Assembly: GCA_035582835.1 (NCBI GenBank)
Contig: JAYKAV010000469.1
Span: 26,625-90,624, forward strand
Source: Phoebastria nigripes
Taxonomy: Eukaryota > Chordata > Aves > Procellariiformes > Diomedeidae
Length of the DNA: 64,000 nt
Reading direction: 5' to 3'
Under the pieces are notes generated by a model, which worked only from the letters and a program-made list of their open reading frames with translations, made no database searches and had not been told where the DNA came from. The first letter of the stretch is position 1. The number at the start of each line of letters is the position of its first letter. Positions 39,695 to 51,980 of the stretch are shown here, in pieces. The translations under genes and the position numbers were made by a program.

Positions 39695-40200
39695 TGTAGG
39701 GACCCACACATGGGGTGTGCTTATGTGACCTCATGGAGGGCTTTCTCCATGGCACATGCATTAGCAAAGCATAGGAAGCGGTGTACACATAACGCTAGAG
39801 CACTCACATCTTGAGCACAGGTATGTAAATAGGGGAACAAGCACTTCCAGAGAAGGTGTATATACTTAAAACCCACATGTCCAGGGGTGGGGGACAAAGG
39901 GGAGCTGGGGATGTAAACATGTAAACACCCAGCTGGTGGTGAGGTGATGTAGGGTGAGGTGATGGTGAGGTTAGAACTTTGTGGGATTAGTGATAGAAGA
40001 GTGTTTAGAAACTTTGTAGGTGTTTGCTAATATTTTTTAAGTGTCTAGTGTTGTGGTTTATCTGTTGTATTGCTGATATTGATGCTGGATGCATAGTTCA
40101 CTGATTGCTGGTTAATTATGTGGAGTTAATAAATCAATAAACTACTTGATTTGAATGCTGGTCTGACTTAAACCATGTTAATCAAGAGTTTTTCCCTACG
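39695..40200 (+). mobile_element. Solo LTR of a second retroviral family, with near-match 6-bp target duplication
   Basis: About 506 bp bounded by short inverted ends: TGTAGGGA at 39695-39702 and TCCCTACG ending at 40200, where the family end would be CCTACA. The flanks are gcaaca (39689-39694) and gcacca (40201-40206), a 6-bp duplication with one mismatch, which suggests an ERVK-like (class II) integrase. Inside, in plus orientation, are a TATA-like gtgtatatactta (39856-39868), a GGTGAGGTGATG-type repeat (39938-39972) and two AATAAA signals (40128-40133, 40136-40141). No internal retroviral genes flank it. Confidence 0.7.
40128..40141 (+). terminator. Twin polyadenylation signals of the LTR
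   Basis: Two AATAAA hexamers separated by two bases, about 60-70 bp before the LTR 3' end, as expected for the R region of a retroviral LTR. Confidence 0.5.
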
Positions 40201-43200
40201 GCACCACACAACTTTTCTCTTCCATATGTTCTTTCTAGTCAGGACCCCTATGCGTTCTTCACTCCTTATGCACTGGAAAAGGGGATCTTTGGTAGAGTTG
40301 TCTTCATCTCTCTTACACCTTTAAAAATATAAGCATATGGCTTGTAGACACTTTGGTTTGCTCTTTCTCCCCAGTGCTGAACTCCTAATTCCCTACTTAG
40401 CCCTTGGAAATCTGGTCTCTTCCAATCCCATTCACCTGCTGGACTTTAACAGCTTTGTGCTACCCTTCAGCTCACACTGAATGGCTTCAAAATGTCGATA
40501 GTGGCATGTGGCATGGGTAAAACAGGTGATTTCTTAGTTATTCAGCACCTAGGGTCCCTCTATCAAGTGTATAATGCCAGTGGGAAGGCTGAGAAATTCT
40601 TCTTCCAGACTGTCTGGACTGCTTGTCCATTAGGTCCAGAAGTAACACAGCTGCTGAGGTTGGGAAGGTAATTAGCATTTGTCTGATGTCTCTATTTCTC
40701 CATAAGAGCACCACAGAAGCTGCAGAGCATCACACAAGCCTCCCTGCCATGCCTATACACCATGTGGAGGGTGCACAGGGAGAGAAGGTATATGATCCAT
40801 TTTGGTAGGGAAAAAGGTCCATATCAGGTCCATTGATGTCCTCCCCCTGTTCCCTTTCTGCCCTTCATTGCTCTTCAGGTACCCCATGCCTTCTACTTCT
40901 CCAGTAGTTGGGTAGTTGTCCCAGGACAAAGTGCAGTACACTCAAATTCAGAGCTTAATAATTCCTTTCTCCTCATAAAGAAGTTTCCTTTATAAGAGGC
41001 TCTGCAGACCTTACTGCTCCTCAACACTACATCAGCACATAGACTCAGTGATCTTCAGAGGGCCACAAAATCGGTGGTGTAAAAAATCCTTGACCAAGAG
41101 TGAAGGACTCTCTTTGTCCTCCACTATCAGTCCTTTCTTCTCCCACAGCAAGGTAGCACTTCCCTCAGGAGAGCTGGTACAGATGCTGTTATGTCTGACA
41201 AGTTGGAGCAGCCCTTCACCACGGTCCTCCTGAAGCAATCCTTACATTCAGTTGCAGGTGACAAGCACTTTCATGATAAATTAGGGGGTAGTCCTTGCAA
41301 AGATCACCAAGTCAGACAGAGACACTGTCTGAATTGTGGATCAGTCACCTCTCCATTATATAGTATCAAGATAAGGAAGTTCAGTCAAACACTACTAGTG
41401 ACTGGGGACCCTACTTCCATTCCCTTGTGTCCTCATACATATGATAACCTTTTGGATACCCTCAAAATACAGTACGTCCTGTGAATGTTCTTTATTTGCT
41501 GTAATCTTCCAGTATCTTCATTTTAAACCTATGACTCTTACCTTCTCCTTGTTTTTTAGTTAGTTTCTTCCCTTTGGATACATGATTCCATGTTACCTTT
41601 TTCCAGCTTGGAAAGGCTTACGATCTTAAATCTACCATGAGACCAGGTTGCTAATTCTTCTTTGTCCCAGTGCTTCATTCTACAGTTGGCTTCGTTTTCC
41701 TTCCCGACAACCAGTAAAGCTTGGATGAATCCCCTTTTCCACTTTATTTTTCTGTTCCATTGAATTTTTTAGGTTGCTATTTGCATTAGGATGCAAGGCA
41801 TTAGGACGCATTAGCTCCATGGTTGGGACCAGGGGTGCTTAAATATAGCTATCCACATTTCCTGCCTACCCCAGTTACATCACCCACACTGAATCATTTG
41901 ATTTCTACTCCTGGTCCTTCTGAAGATTATGATATCATACACTGCTTATTGTATCGGATATAATTTATCAATTCTGTCAAGTTGACACCTCCTAGATGTT
42001 TTTTCTGGCCTGAGCCCTCAGATCCCTCACCACTCACCTCCCATTCGTCTCCATGTACCTCCCATTCTGTTTTCATTCTCCTGCCTCCCTTGCTACAACC
42101 CAAACCGTGTTTCTCTGTTTCCTTAATTCTCTTGCCTTTTAATCACTGTCCTGTCAAATGAACAATTAGTGTCTTTCAAAACACTTGAAGCATTTTAAAT
42201 TCATCTGCATAGATCAGATGATATCTTCCCCACCTCTCCCACTCTCCCCATCCCTCACATCTTCCTTTATGAGGATGGTACTAACGCTTCTGCAAGTCCC
42301 ATCAAGAGTTCTGCTAAGGGGTGGCTGATGTGTACAGCTAGAGGCCAGGTTTATAGACAAAGTGTGTCCCTCAGAGCCACTGCAGCCTATGGAGATAGAA
42401 ACCCTCCTCACTATAAGTGTGAACAAGTCTTTGGTTTCAGCAGTGAGTGATTTATGGAGCTGAACTCTTCCCTTCATAATGTTTCTAATACTGCTTTTCC
42501 AAAGAAACTCAGGGGATCATCTGGGATAAATGCTGAGTAACTAGGATCAGTCAGAGGGCAGGCACAACCCCAGGGAAGGCCGACTTGCACAAAAGAATTT
42601 GGGATGAATGAGCTCAAAGAGATATGATGGCAGGTGGGAATGTGTGTGCATGTTGAGAAAGGAGGGTTCACAGCTTTTTTTCTGATAATTGCACACTGAA
42701 ATCTCTACCTCACCCAGTATCTCTAATTTCATAGCAACACAAACAAGCTAAGGGATTTTAAAGCATNTAAAAAAGCCATCTTTTTTTCATAATAATAAAA
42801 GTTTCTCAACCTCCATAATAGTAGGGAAGCTATAATTTAAAAACCTTTCCTTATGATTTTCACTGCTTCACTGGTTATGTTTTCTATACTGAAATGTTGC
42901 AGTGAAAAATTACTTATAGCCAAGTACCTAACCAGCATAAGATCCTACATAAATCCTGTTTGTGCTGGATGATTTGTGGCCAGTTCTTTGGTCAATAACT
43001 GTGTATCCAAATTTATAGAGCTACTGTCCTCTGCGATCCACATTATTTGAAATGGAAGTCAGGTTTACATGGCACAGAAATTGTAACACATTCAGGCTCC
43101 TGGGAAATTTTCCATGACCAAAATATGATTTTGCTTCTCTATTTGGAATGTAGCCGTATTCAAGACCATAGTGCAATAATGAGAAAAAGGGACTAGCTTT

Positions 43201-44186
43201 AAACTATTTAGCTTATGTACTGGGCACACCCAAGCTAATTTGCTCAGTCAAGAAGAAGGAAAATGTAGAATTTCATGCTATCATGGCGATAGTGCTTCAG
43301 TACTCAAGATGACCAATTTAAAGTTAGCTCAGAGATCTTCGCATTCCCATGATGTCTACTGGGTAGGCTTGGTCTAATTGGAGAGACAACCTTTTTATTT
43401 TGAGCGTGGGTGATTATCTAAAATCCCAGATTCCACACGTTCAGTTTGCTCTGTTCATGTGAATATTTCCATTAACATCACAGCACAGCTGACATAAGTA
43501 AAGATCATCATGTATGAATGTTTACAGAATAACAACTGATCTAATAACTGAAGGTATGCCTTACTACTGAACACCGGAAGTCCACCCAGGGCTGGATAAT
43601 TCCTTTCTGATATTGGCTTCAAAGATATTACTGAAATCTGTGTTTCCTAACTTGAACCTTCCCATGCTCACTGCTTGTCTCAGAGATGAAACTGCAGAAA
43701 ACAAGAAGTGAAAGAAACTGAGTTTTATTAGTCAAGCATGCATTTCCTTCTTCACTGTAACCCTTAAACAGAGCACACCAGCAGCTGAAGAGGAACAATC
43801 TGAAAACAACCCATTTCGCAGACGGTGCCTCTTACAAAGTTCACCAGTCCGGAATCAGACTGGCTGAAGTCTCCTAAGTGCTTTTGAGTTGGAAGTTAGC
43901 ATTTTCAGTATTGCATTTTGAGAAACTAGCATATGATGGCAAAAAGTCATTAATTTAATTACATTAGCACCTCTGGTGCTGCGGCTTGCAAACAACGTTG
44001 TGTTTGTCAAATTGTCCATAAAAGTTTTTGCAATTTGTGCATAGGCACGTATGGTATTTTATATAAATACAATAGCAATAAACTGCTCACAACTCAGCTA
44101 CAGTGTTTCTAACACAGCATTGAATCCTTTTTATTGAATCTACTAAACAATTCAATATTCAGGTACCACTGCAATACTGTTTGTTA
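40201..44186. other. Noncoding DNA, partly pyrimidine-rich
   Basis: No gene recognised. Between about 41990 and 42160 the plus strand is strongly biased to C and T (many tccc and cctc words). Short frames at 41032-41238 (minus), 41191-41484 (plus) and 42214-42477 (minus) are without domains. Confidence 0.5.
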
Positions 44187-44843
44187 TCATAGAATCATAG
44201 AATCATAGAATCATTAGGGTTGGAAAAGACCTCTAAGATCATCAAGTCCAACCATCAACCCAACACCACCATGCCCACTAAACCATGTCCCTAAGCCCCT
44301 CACCTACACGTCTTTTAAATACTTCCAGGGATGGTGACTCCACCACTTCCCTGGGCAGCCTGTTCCAATGCTTAACCACTCTTTCAGTAAAGAAATTTNN
44401 NNNNNNNNNNNNNNNNNNNNNNNNNNNNNNNNNNNNNNNNNNNNNNNNNNNNNNNNNNNNNNNNNNNNNNNNNNNNNNNNNNNNNNNNNNNNNNNNNNNN
44501 NNNNNNNNNNNNNNNNNNNNNNNNNNNNNNNNNNNNNNNNNNNNNNNNNNNNNNNNNNNNNNNNNNNNNNNNNNNNNNNNNNNNNNNNNNNNNNNNNNNN
44601 NNNNNNNNNNNNNNNNNNNNNNNNNNNNNNNNNNNNNNNNNNNNNNNNNNNNNNNNNNNNNNNNNNNNNNNNNNNNNNNNNNNNNNNNNNNNNNNNNNNN
44701 NNNNNNNNNNNNNNNNNNNNNNNNNNNNNNNNNNNNNNNNNNNNNNNNNNNNNNNNNNNNNNNNNNNNNNNNNNNNNNNNNNNNNNNNNNNNNNNNNNNN
44801 NNNNNNNNNNNNNNNNNNCCACTCTTCCCCCAGCCTGTAGCTA
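44187..44843 (-). mobile_element. CR1 LINE 3' end, young, interrupted by assembly gap
   Basis: Starts with three and a half copies of the CR1 terminal repeat in reverse (tcatagaa units, 44187-44214), then attagggttggaaaagacct and ggatggtgactccaccactt, all standard CR1 3'UTR and ORF2-end blocks with little divergence. After the N run, ccactcttcccccagcctg and tagc (44819-44841) again match CR1 sequence at about the distance from the 3' end expected for an unbroken copy. The element is therefore about 655 bp and the gap lies wholly inside it. Confidence 0.85.
44399..44818. other. Assembly gap (420 N)
   Basis: A run of 420 undetermined bases within the CR1 copy. CR1 sequence on both sides fits a gap of roughly the stated size. 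Open frames crossing it are artefacts. Confidence 0.98.
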
Positions 44844-47800
44844 GTTATCTTCTTAAGATCCACTAATAATTGCTATTTATGTAAAATTATTCCTTTTTAA
44901 AATATATAAATGTTTTAGTGTCACATCTGATACATTATTAGATTACACATTCATATTTTGTCACGAATTGAGCTTTACCTGAGTCATGTTGTACAGCACT
45001 TAACAATCACTGTTCAGAATAGGCTACCTTATCAACTGCACTTTCAAAAGCATTTTCAAATGCACATAACAGCTCTTCTTGCATTTTAAGATGGAAGAGG
45101 TTAGATGGTTTCAAATGGCATCGTGAAATGTTTCAGAAAGTCAGATTTCAATTTATAAGCCAGTGCTGTAAAGGTAGGTCCTCCAATACTCTAATAAGAA
45201 TTCATAAATATAAATTCTGTCAATATGCTCCAGCATCAAAAAAAAGCCATTTAATAACCACTATATCCCTATATAACAATTATATGCACAAGTATATGGA
45301 TACTCATCTCCATATTCATTATTATTCTAAAATGTAATTTTTATATTGAAAATATGTGAACTAAAATGTTTTCAAAACAGTTGAAAAAATGCACTGTTAA
45401 AGTATCCTCATTTAGCAGGTCATTTCCTTTAGTCTCATGACCATGGGAGATATGTATTATACATAATACATAAGAGCTTANCCTCTCAGCCTGACAAAGT
45501 AATATATACACATACAGACTTCTGGGTGAGCCTTTTAAGTTCACATCAATGGTCCAGTAGAAAAAAAAAAAAAAAAGATCTTGCCACTGTATGTTTTCTG
45601 GATAAATCTGCTCTGCATAATTGTCCCCTTTCAGGGCCCACATGACAGTGCTACAGACTGTGTTGCGGTTTTAACATTGGGCAGGAGAGAAGGAAGAATT
45701 TTTTCTAACAAAGATGGTGAGCAACACATAGCAGAAAACATATGATGAGGACCCTTGTGGAAGAAAGTAGGCATGGGGGACAATTCCCGATGCCAATGTT
45801 TGGGGAAAGAAGCACTGTTTGTTTCTTTATTAGCCAGCAGTAGTTTAGCAATAAATGTATAAGCAGACTTGAAACAGTCACTAGAGACCAGATATTTGCC
45901 CTCTTTTGGATATGCTCCCATCAGTCTGTCATTCTGTCAGTCAGTGTGTCTCTCCCTGGGTATACACAATGGTAGAATTTTAAGGGTATAAGCAGTTTTA
46001 TAGGACTACTTAAGTGCCTCTGGCCTCTACATTGCCCAAGTGTTTTGTTTCTGTATTTAAGCACATAAATTCTGCTATAGTTTCTCTTTAGGTTGTGAAA
46101 TCCTGCTTAGGATTTCAAAATAAGGTTTTTTGTAGCACTTGATTTACTCCCTGTCAGTATTTATGAGTGGTGAGAAAAAGTATTACGAATGACCTAACTT
46201 GGAGAAGCTCCAAACAGAAGGAAGGAGCTACGCTTGATGTCAAGAAAATGAAGGCATGCTCTGCATAGATTAGAAGTTGCCTATCATCTTTTGTTCTCCA
46301 GGACAGTGAGTTGCCTTTAGGAACCTGAATCCCAGGAAAATGAATTGGGTTTTATTTAGCAAGAATTCTACAAAATTAAAAAATTGTGTCTGGCAGCTAA
46401 ATGCTAAATCCTATGAGGCAAATTAAGAGAAGTTTCACGCTGCATAAGGAACCAGTTGGCAAATTAGAGAATTTTAGAGTGGGATTTTTTTATTATTTCA
46501 AAAGTTTAAGATAAGGCTTTGTTTAATTGAACAAATGTTTTGGAACAACTTTATTAAACAAACCATTAACAAAAAATAACAGGTACTTAAAGGTCCCCAA
46601 ATCTTCTGTCTTTCTTTGTCTTGCAAAACTGCTGAGATAGAAACTATTTGATTGGTTTTATTATTATGCTTCAGACATAAATTATATTGTGATTTATGGT
46701 TCTTCATAGCTAGATACAATGACTGTATGTATTTCAAAATACATGCAATTTTCATTTCCTTGCTGCCTTCCTTGCTTTACTTTCTCTAGTGAATGGGGAT
46801 AATTTCAAGATTACTTAGGCTTTTATAAATCTATGACTTTATGTTCCCAAAGGTGAAATTTTGTAGACAGAGGCTCTTATGCCTGTTTATGTCTGGATTT
46901 CCGTAAGACATGATGTGCATACATAGAAATGAATACCACTTCTTTGCAGGAGGGCAATGGTTTCAGTCCATTAGCCCTCACAAGCTGAAAGAAAGAGAAC
47001 GATGGAAGCTGCTTCAGTCCTGAGGCTGCAGTAGCCACAGCAGCAGCTGTTACACAATGTGCTCTTAGCATGGATGAAATAGGTCAAGCTGAAGGCTGAC
47101 TAGTCCTTGGATAGACTGCAGTGTAATGCCTTGGCACTTCACGACTCTCATGTGCCAAGAGCGCATCTCTGCTTGAATGTTGTGACATGAGTTGCTGTCA
47201 CTTATGGCAGTGTTCTTGCCTCATATTGCACTGATTCCTTATGGAAACATCTCCTTAACCGCACACTGGTCATTTACAGATTATTGCTGCACAGCTCATC
47301 TGGCTCAGGACAGACTGGCTGGAGGTAACTGCACAGCAAGTGTATGATGGAGGACTGGCTGGTAAGACAATGAAGGAAGAAAACCATTTCACCTCACTGC
47401 CACTCTACCTTTCTCCTTTCATCACACTCTGCTCCATTTAGCCAATTTCCTTTCCCTGGCATCCCATGAGGAATGGAAATGCTCAAGNTTACCCATTTTT
47501 ACTGCCTAGGAATGGTGAGTGCAGCAAAAAGGTGGAAACTGATGCGTGATCTGAGTTAAAGTACAGCCCTCAGTCTCCAGAACTCCATGAATGAAAGCAA
47601 AGATGAGGAAGCAGCACAGTAAAAAATATGGCCGTTAAAAGCTGGGTAGGATAAAAGACATGGTTGCAATTCTAGCAAAATGATTGCTTGGTCTTAAACC
47701 TCTGGGATCTTTTACAGATCCAGTTTAAGTTTAGAAAGAAATCTAATTATGAGGCTGTTAACACCCCTAAGTAGTAGCTAAGCTCAGCTCTAAACCAAGA

Positions 47801-50800
47801 CAACCTAAGTGCCTTTGCTGCTGTGTCACTAATTGGTCATTTGGAGCACTGGGATTGCCAGGATTGACAGTGAAAATGAAAGGCAATTCGTGAGTCACTG
47901 ATAATTAAGTAGNGAGGAACTAAAGGAAAACCTGTTTTACTGCTGGTTTAGCAGTTTCAGAACGTTAGCCTTGGCCCAGCAGCAGAAAGCAAAATGCCAT
48001 GCTGAGGTAGCAATGCGTTTTTGGTGTGTGTTTCCACAGAAATTCAGTGCAAACAGAGGACTGTTAACAGATGTGGTCAGCTGACCCAAGGACACTTTGG
48101 CTCTCCATGTCAATGCAAGACAGCAATATTTCATCATGTTGAAGAACTTTCATTTCACACCTGACTGAAAGCCAAAATATGAAGTCCCAAAACAGATGCC
48201 ACTTTTGGATTATGTCAGTCTGAGTAGTCAGCATGCATTAAAATTGCATGTGTCAGAAATGGCTGTGCTACATATGTTTAGCTGGTGCTCATCAAATGAC
48301 TTTCCAGCCTGCCATTGTGGTATAGCAAAACTGAGAAGAAATCATTAGAAAGTGTGAATCTGATAATCTGAGAACACGCTGGCCTTATCAGCTATAAGAA
48401 AAAGACCCTGCTCCCTGCGCAATTTCTGCAAACTGTCAAACATCACCAGACATGACAGTCTTTGCGTGGCTCCAGGATGCTATCCATGCTGTAAACTATT
48501 TGCCTGGAGTTCTGCAGATAATGGAGATGGAACAAACACTGCAGCAAATGAACCTGTCTGTCTCACAGGGTGACATCAGACTGGATCTCCGCACAAAATA
48601 CAAGTATTATTATGGAAATTGCATCTTCACACTTTGATATAAGAAACGCTTCCAGAATATTTGGAATATGTTATCTAAAATTATTTGTCTTGGGTGGGAG
48701 AGAAACAAACATACCAATGGAGCAGCAAGGAGAAGAATGACTGCACTTTTTGTCTTTAGCCATTAGATAAATGCATTAAAAATTACTGCATATTGAAATA
48801 CAAAGACTAGATAACAGGTCAGGGACCATTTCTGAAAAATACTTATTGACATAGATAGTCTTTGTTCACTCTGAGGTGTGCCCTTGAAGCCAGGGGTAAA
48901 TAGGATATAAATAACACTCAGGGTTATGTTCAAATATGGCACAGCCAACATTTGCCACAGTCGAAGCTTCAGTTCTGCTTCGGGGAAGACGCCTCCAAGA
49001 GCTCCCCAAAGAGAAAGACATCCTCAGTTACTCTTACTCATGTGTGAAAATGAGTGGGAAATGTCCTTTTCTCCCACTCATTAATCCACAGTCCCTGGAA
49101 GTCTGATAACTGATAGGGCACAGGTAGAAACTTCTGCCCTGCACATGGGTAATGCCTGTGCACCGTCTCCCTGCTCTCTGCATCTGAGAAAAGCCACCAA
49201 CCACACCTTATTCCTGTGGGAGAAAAGGTGCTGATTTTCAAGATCAGGATCCAAGTGACACTGCTCTACTTCACCATTAATTACCAGCTTGCTTTCAGTC
49301 AGTAAACCAGCCTCCATCAGTTCCTGTTGTTGCAGGATGAGAGACATCAAGAAGCCAAATGTGAGAATTTCAATGGTGCAGAAGACCTGGGTGTTGTATC
49401 TGAAAGACTGGTCATAAGGGTCTGAAAGCTGAGACAAGACAAAGAATTGCTCACTGGGTGTGATGCAGCTGAGTCACACTTCTGAAAAGCTAAACATTAT
49501 TCAGAAAGCATGGTATAAAGCCCATAACAGAGGTGATATAAAGCAACCTTTAAAAAAAAAAGAAAGATAGATAAGACGTAGGTATTAAAAGACATATTTC
49601 TGTATGATCAAGTTTTAAGGAGGGATTATTCCTAACTGTGTGTATTTTATGTATGCTCATGCACAAAAAAAGTAAAAATCAATGAAGATTCAGTTAGAAA
49701 AAGATTAACCATAAAAATGGTGCAAGTGGATGAATTATGGAAGCTTTTTGGTCCTCCAGTAAACAACAGCAGGGAACCATCAGACATTGCTACAGCACTT
49801 GACAGTGTCTCACACTGGGGAACAAAGTGAGGGAAATTACTGGCATCTGAACTACATTTATTTTCATTTTCATTTAAAGAATGAAAACTGTTATTACAAG
49901 GAAGACATTTTCTCAGCAATGTATAATTATATTTTTATTGGGGAGCTGGGGAAGTTGAGGAATTAAGGATGATTTTTCAAGCTTCTACAGACAAAAGAAG
50001 GAAAAATTGCAAATTCATACCTTTGGGAAATTGTCTACCATTTTTCACTAAGTACATCCATGATTTAAAGTAACTGAAATGTTCCTGGTGAAACTCTACC
50101 CTTCAGTGGGAACAGGATTAAGGTTTTAAAATGAAGAAGGAAAAGAACATATCCAGGAGGTACTTTTAAAATAAATATTTTTACAAAATATATCACATAT
50201 ATTTGAATACTGCTCTTATATTTGTCATTGTAACTTGTATAATTCATTTTTTTACTTTTTTTTTTGTTGTTGTTTTATTGATTCCTACATCATCAGGTTT
50301 AAGAAGAAAGAAGTAAAAACATATTATTAGATAGCATATGTTCTTTTGATGAATGTTGGATATTGTTACTTATCATCCTAGATATTTGTTTTATTATTTT
50401 TTTCTTGTTCAGAGATAACAGTGTACCGTTTCTACAATGTTCTGGACACTAGGTTATGATTAGCTTCTTTTCCAGCTTTTACACACATGAGGATTAATCC
50501 TATACTCTCACTTCTCACTATAATTCTTAGAGCTTCAGAGTGCTCCATACTTTGGTGATCCCTCCCTAAACAAAATAAGTCAAGGATCTGTGTCCACAGA
50601 TGGCTTTGGTCTCTGAGCCCAGAGTCTTCTTCCAAGCAGAGGTATTTCTGTCAGGGAAACAGATATCCATGGTTCCTTCTAAAATCAGTGAAAAGAAGTA
50701 TGGGTATCCAGAGTCATTCAGATCTCACATGTTCAGTCCTTCTCCCAGTGAGACTATGTCCTGTCTAGTCACTCTGTAGGGAGTTTAGTAAAACTATAAC

Positions 50801-51558
50801 TTAAATGTTTCAATTACATTTCTGAAGTTAGGTGGTGGGATGAATGCTTGGGTTCACTGCAACAGCATACAAAGTCTTGATCTAAGTATCTAGGCTACCT
50901 ATGCAGAAATTAAGAGACCTCATAACCTGCCTGATAAGTCAACACACGATTGAGGAACTGTCTTCAGCAAGCAAAGGAGAGGTGGAATTCAGAATTATGC
51001 CTGAACTTCCACTTAAGACACCTTATTTGTTGTCACTGGAAATGTCTCTTTCCACTCAGAATTCACATTCTTCAGTTTTGGAAACAGGTCCTTCTGTCTT
51101 TCAGTCTCTTATTTTAAAACTCTGAGATGACGTTTATGTCCCTCCACTTCTTTTTTTTTTCACCTAGCTCTACCATCTTCCATCTTCCATTATTGAAAGC
51201 TGCTACAGTTTGTAAAAGAACTGAATACAATTTCTCTTACCTTAAGGTGTTCAAGCTTAACTGTCTTATTTTTCAGGCAAACTGTAGCAACCAGGAACTG
51301 AGTCATTAAACTGGGAGAGAGGCTCACAAACACTTACCTTAAATTTGTTCCTTTTTGCATAGCCCATTTAAATACTCATTGGGCCAGAGAAAGGGAAGCA
51401 AAGCATCAAAAGGTCTATATCTGTCTGTAAGTATAGCTTGCACCCATAAGCTAGATTCTTTTCTGACCCCAAAACAGGATGACTTCATCTATACTGACTA
51501 GAAGGATCAATTCCTTGCCCTGCTAACCCCCCGCTACCTCCCGAACAGAGCCTGAGTA
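44844..51558. other. AT-rich noncoding DNA
   Basis: No gene or transposon recognised apart from one exon-like segment listed separately (49285-49428). It includes an A run at about 45559-45575 and single N bases at 45481, 47488 and 47913. Confidence 0.5.
49285..49428 (-). other. Exon-like segment (unproven)
   Basis: On the minus strand a pyrimidine-rich tract ending in TTGTCTTGTCTCAG (AG at 49430-49429) is followed by 144 bp that are open in one frame, exactly 48 codons, up to a donor-like GTAATT (GT at 49284-49283). The open frame itself runs further, to 49081. The translation begins LSDPYDQSFRYN and contains a hydrophobic IEILTFGFLMSLIL stretch, but I do not recognise the protein. Splice-like pairs also arise by chance in DNA of this length. 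Confidence 0.15.
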
Positions 51559-51588
51559 TTATCAAGGAGACATNATGCTCCTTGATAA
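51559..51588. repeat. Hairpin: 11-bp perfect stem with CAT-N-ATG loop
   Basis: TTATCAAGGAG (51559-51569) pairs exactly with 51578-51588. Inside the loop cat-n-atg can add three more pairs after a one-base bulge, with the undetermined base at the very tip (51574). It lies next to the 3' side of the partial LTR. It may be a real terminal hairpin or a fold-back sequencing or assembly error. Confidence 0.8.
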
Positions 51589-51589
51589 A

Positions 51590-51980
51590 AGCAAACACAA
51601 ACCACCTCCCACCAGCAGACTAATGCCCAGCCAGTCTCCAAGCAACAGCCACCTTGAAAGCCAAAAAACCCTCACTCCCTTCTTCCTCTACTACAGCTTT
51701 ATTGCTGAGCATGACATTATATTGGAGGAATATCCCTTTGGCTGATTCGAGTTAGCTGTTCCAGCTGTGCAGCCTCCCAACTTCTTGACCACCCTCAGCC
51801 TACTTGGGGAGGGAGGATGGGTAGAGTGTGAGAAAGAGAAAGACTTGACCCTGTGCAAGCACTGTTCAGCAATAGCCAAAATATTAGTTTGTTATCAACG
51901 TTTTAGCCACAAATTCAAAACACAAAACCATATAGNCTGCTATGAAGAAAATTGAGTGCATCCCCACCAGACCCAGTACA
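51590..51980 (-). mobile_element. Older partial LTR related to the one at 31.6 kb
   Basis: Minus orientation, 5' end at 51980 (TGTACTGGGTCTGG). Blocks shared with the LTR at 31.6 kb, in the same order along the plus strand, include gcccagccagtctccaagca near 51627 (family form), ttgctgagcatgac near 51702, ggaatatccctttgg near 51727, cagctgtgcagcctcccaac near 51761 and gttatcaac near 51891. The CRE position reads TGACATTA (51712-51719) and the TATA position reads GCAATAAAGC, so its promoter is decayed. The 3' end is not visible beyond about 51590 and no internal viral sequence follows. Confidence 0.7.

Noticed and set aside
41990..42160. Pyrimidine-rich stretch as a possible gene-related strand asymmetry
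   Set aside because: Too short and without splice sites or open frames to support a transcript.
44285..44866. Long open frames across the N run on both strands
   Set aside because: They are created by translating undetermined bases; the flanking sequence is CR1 3' end.
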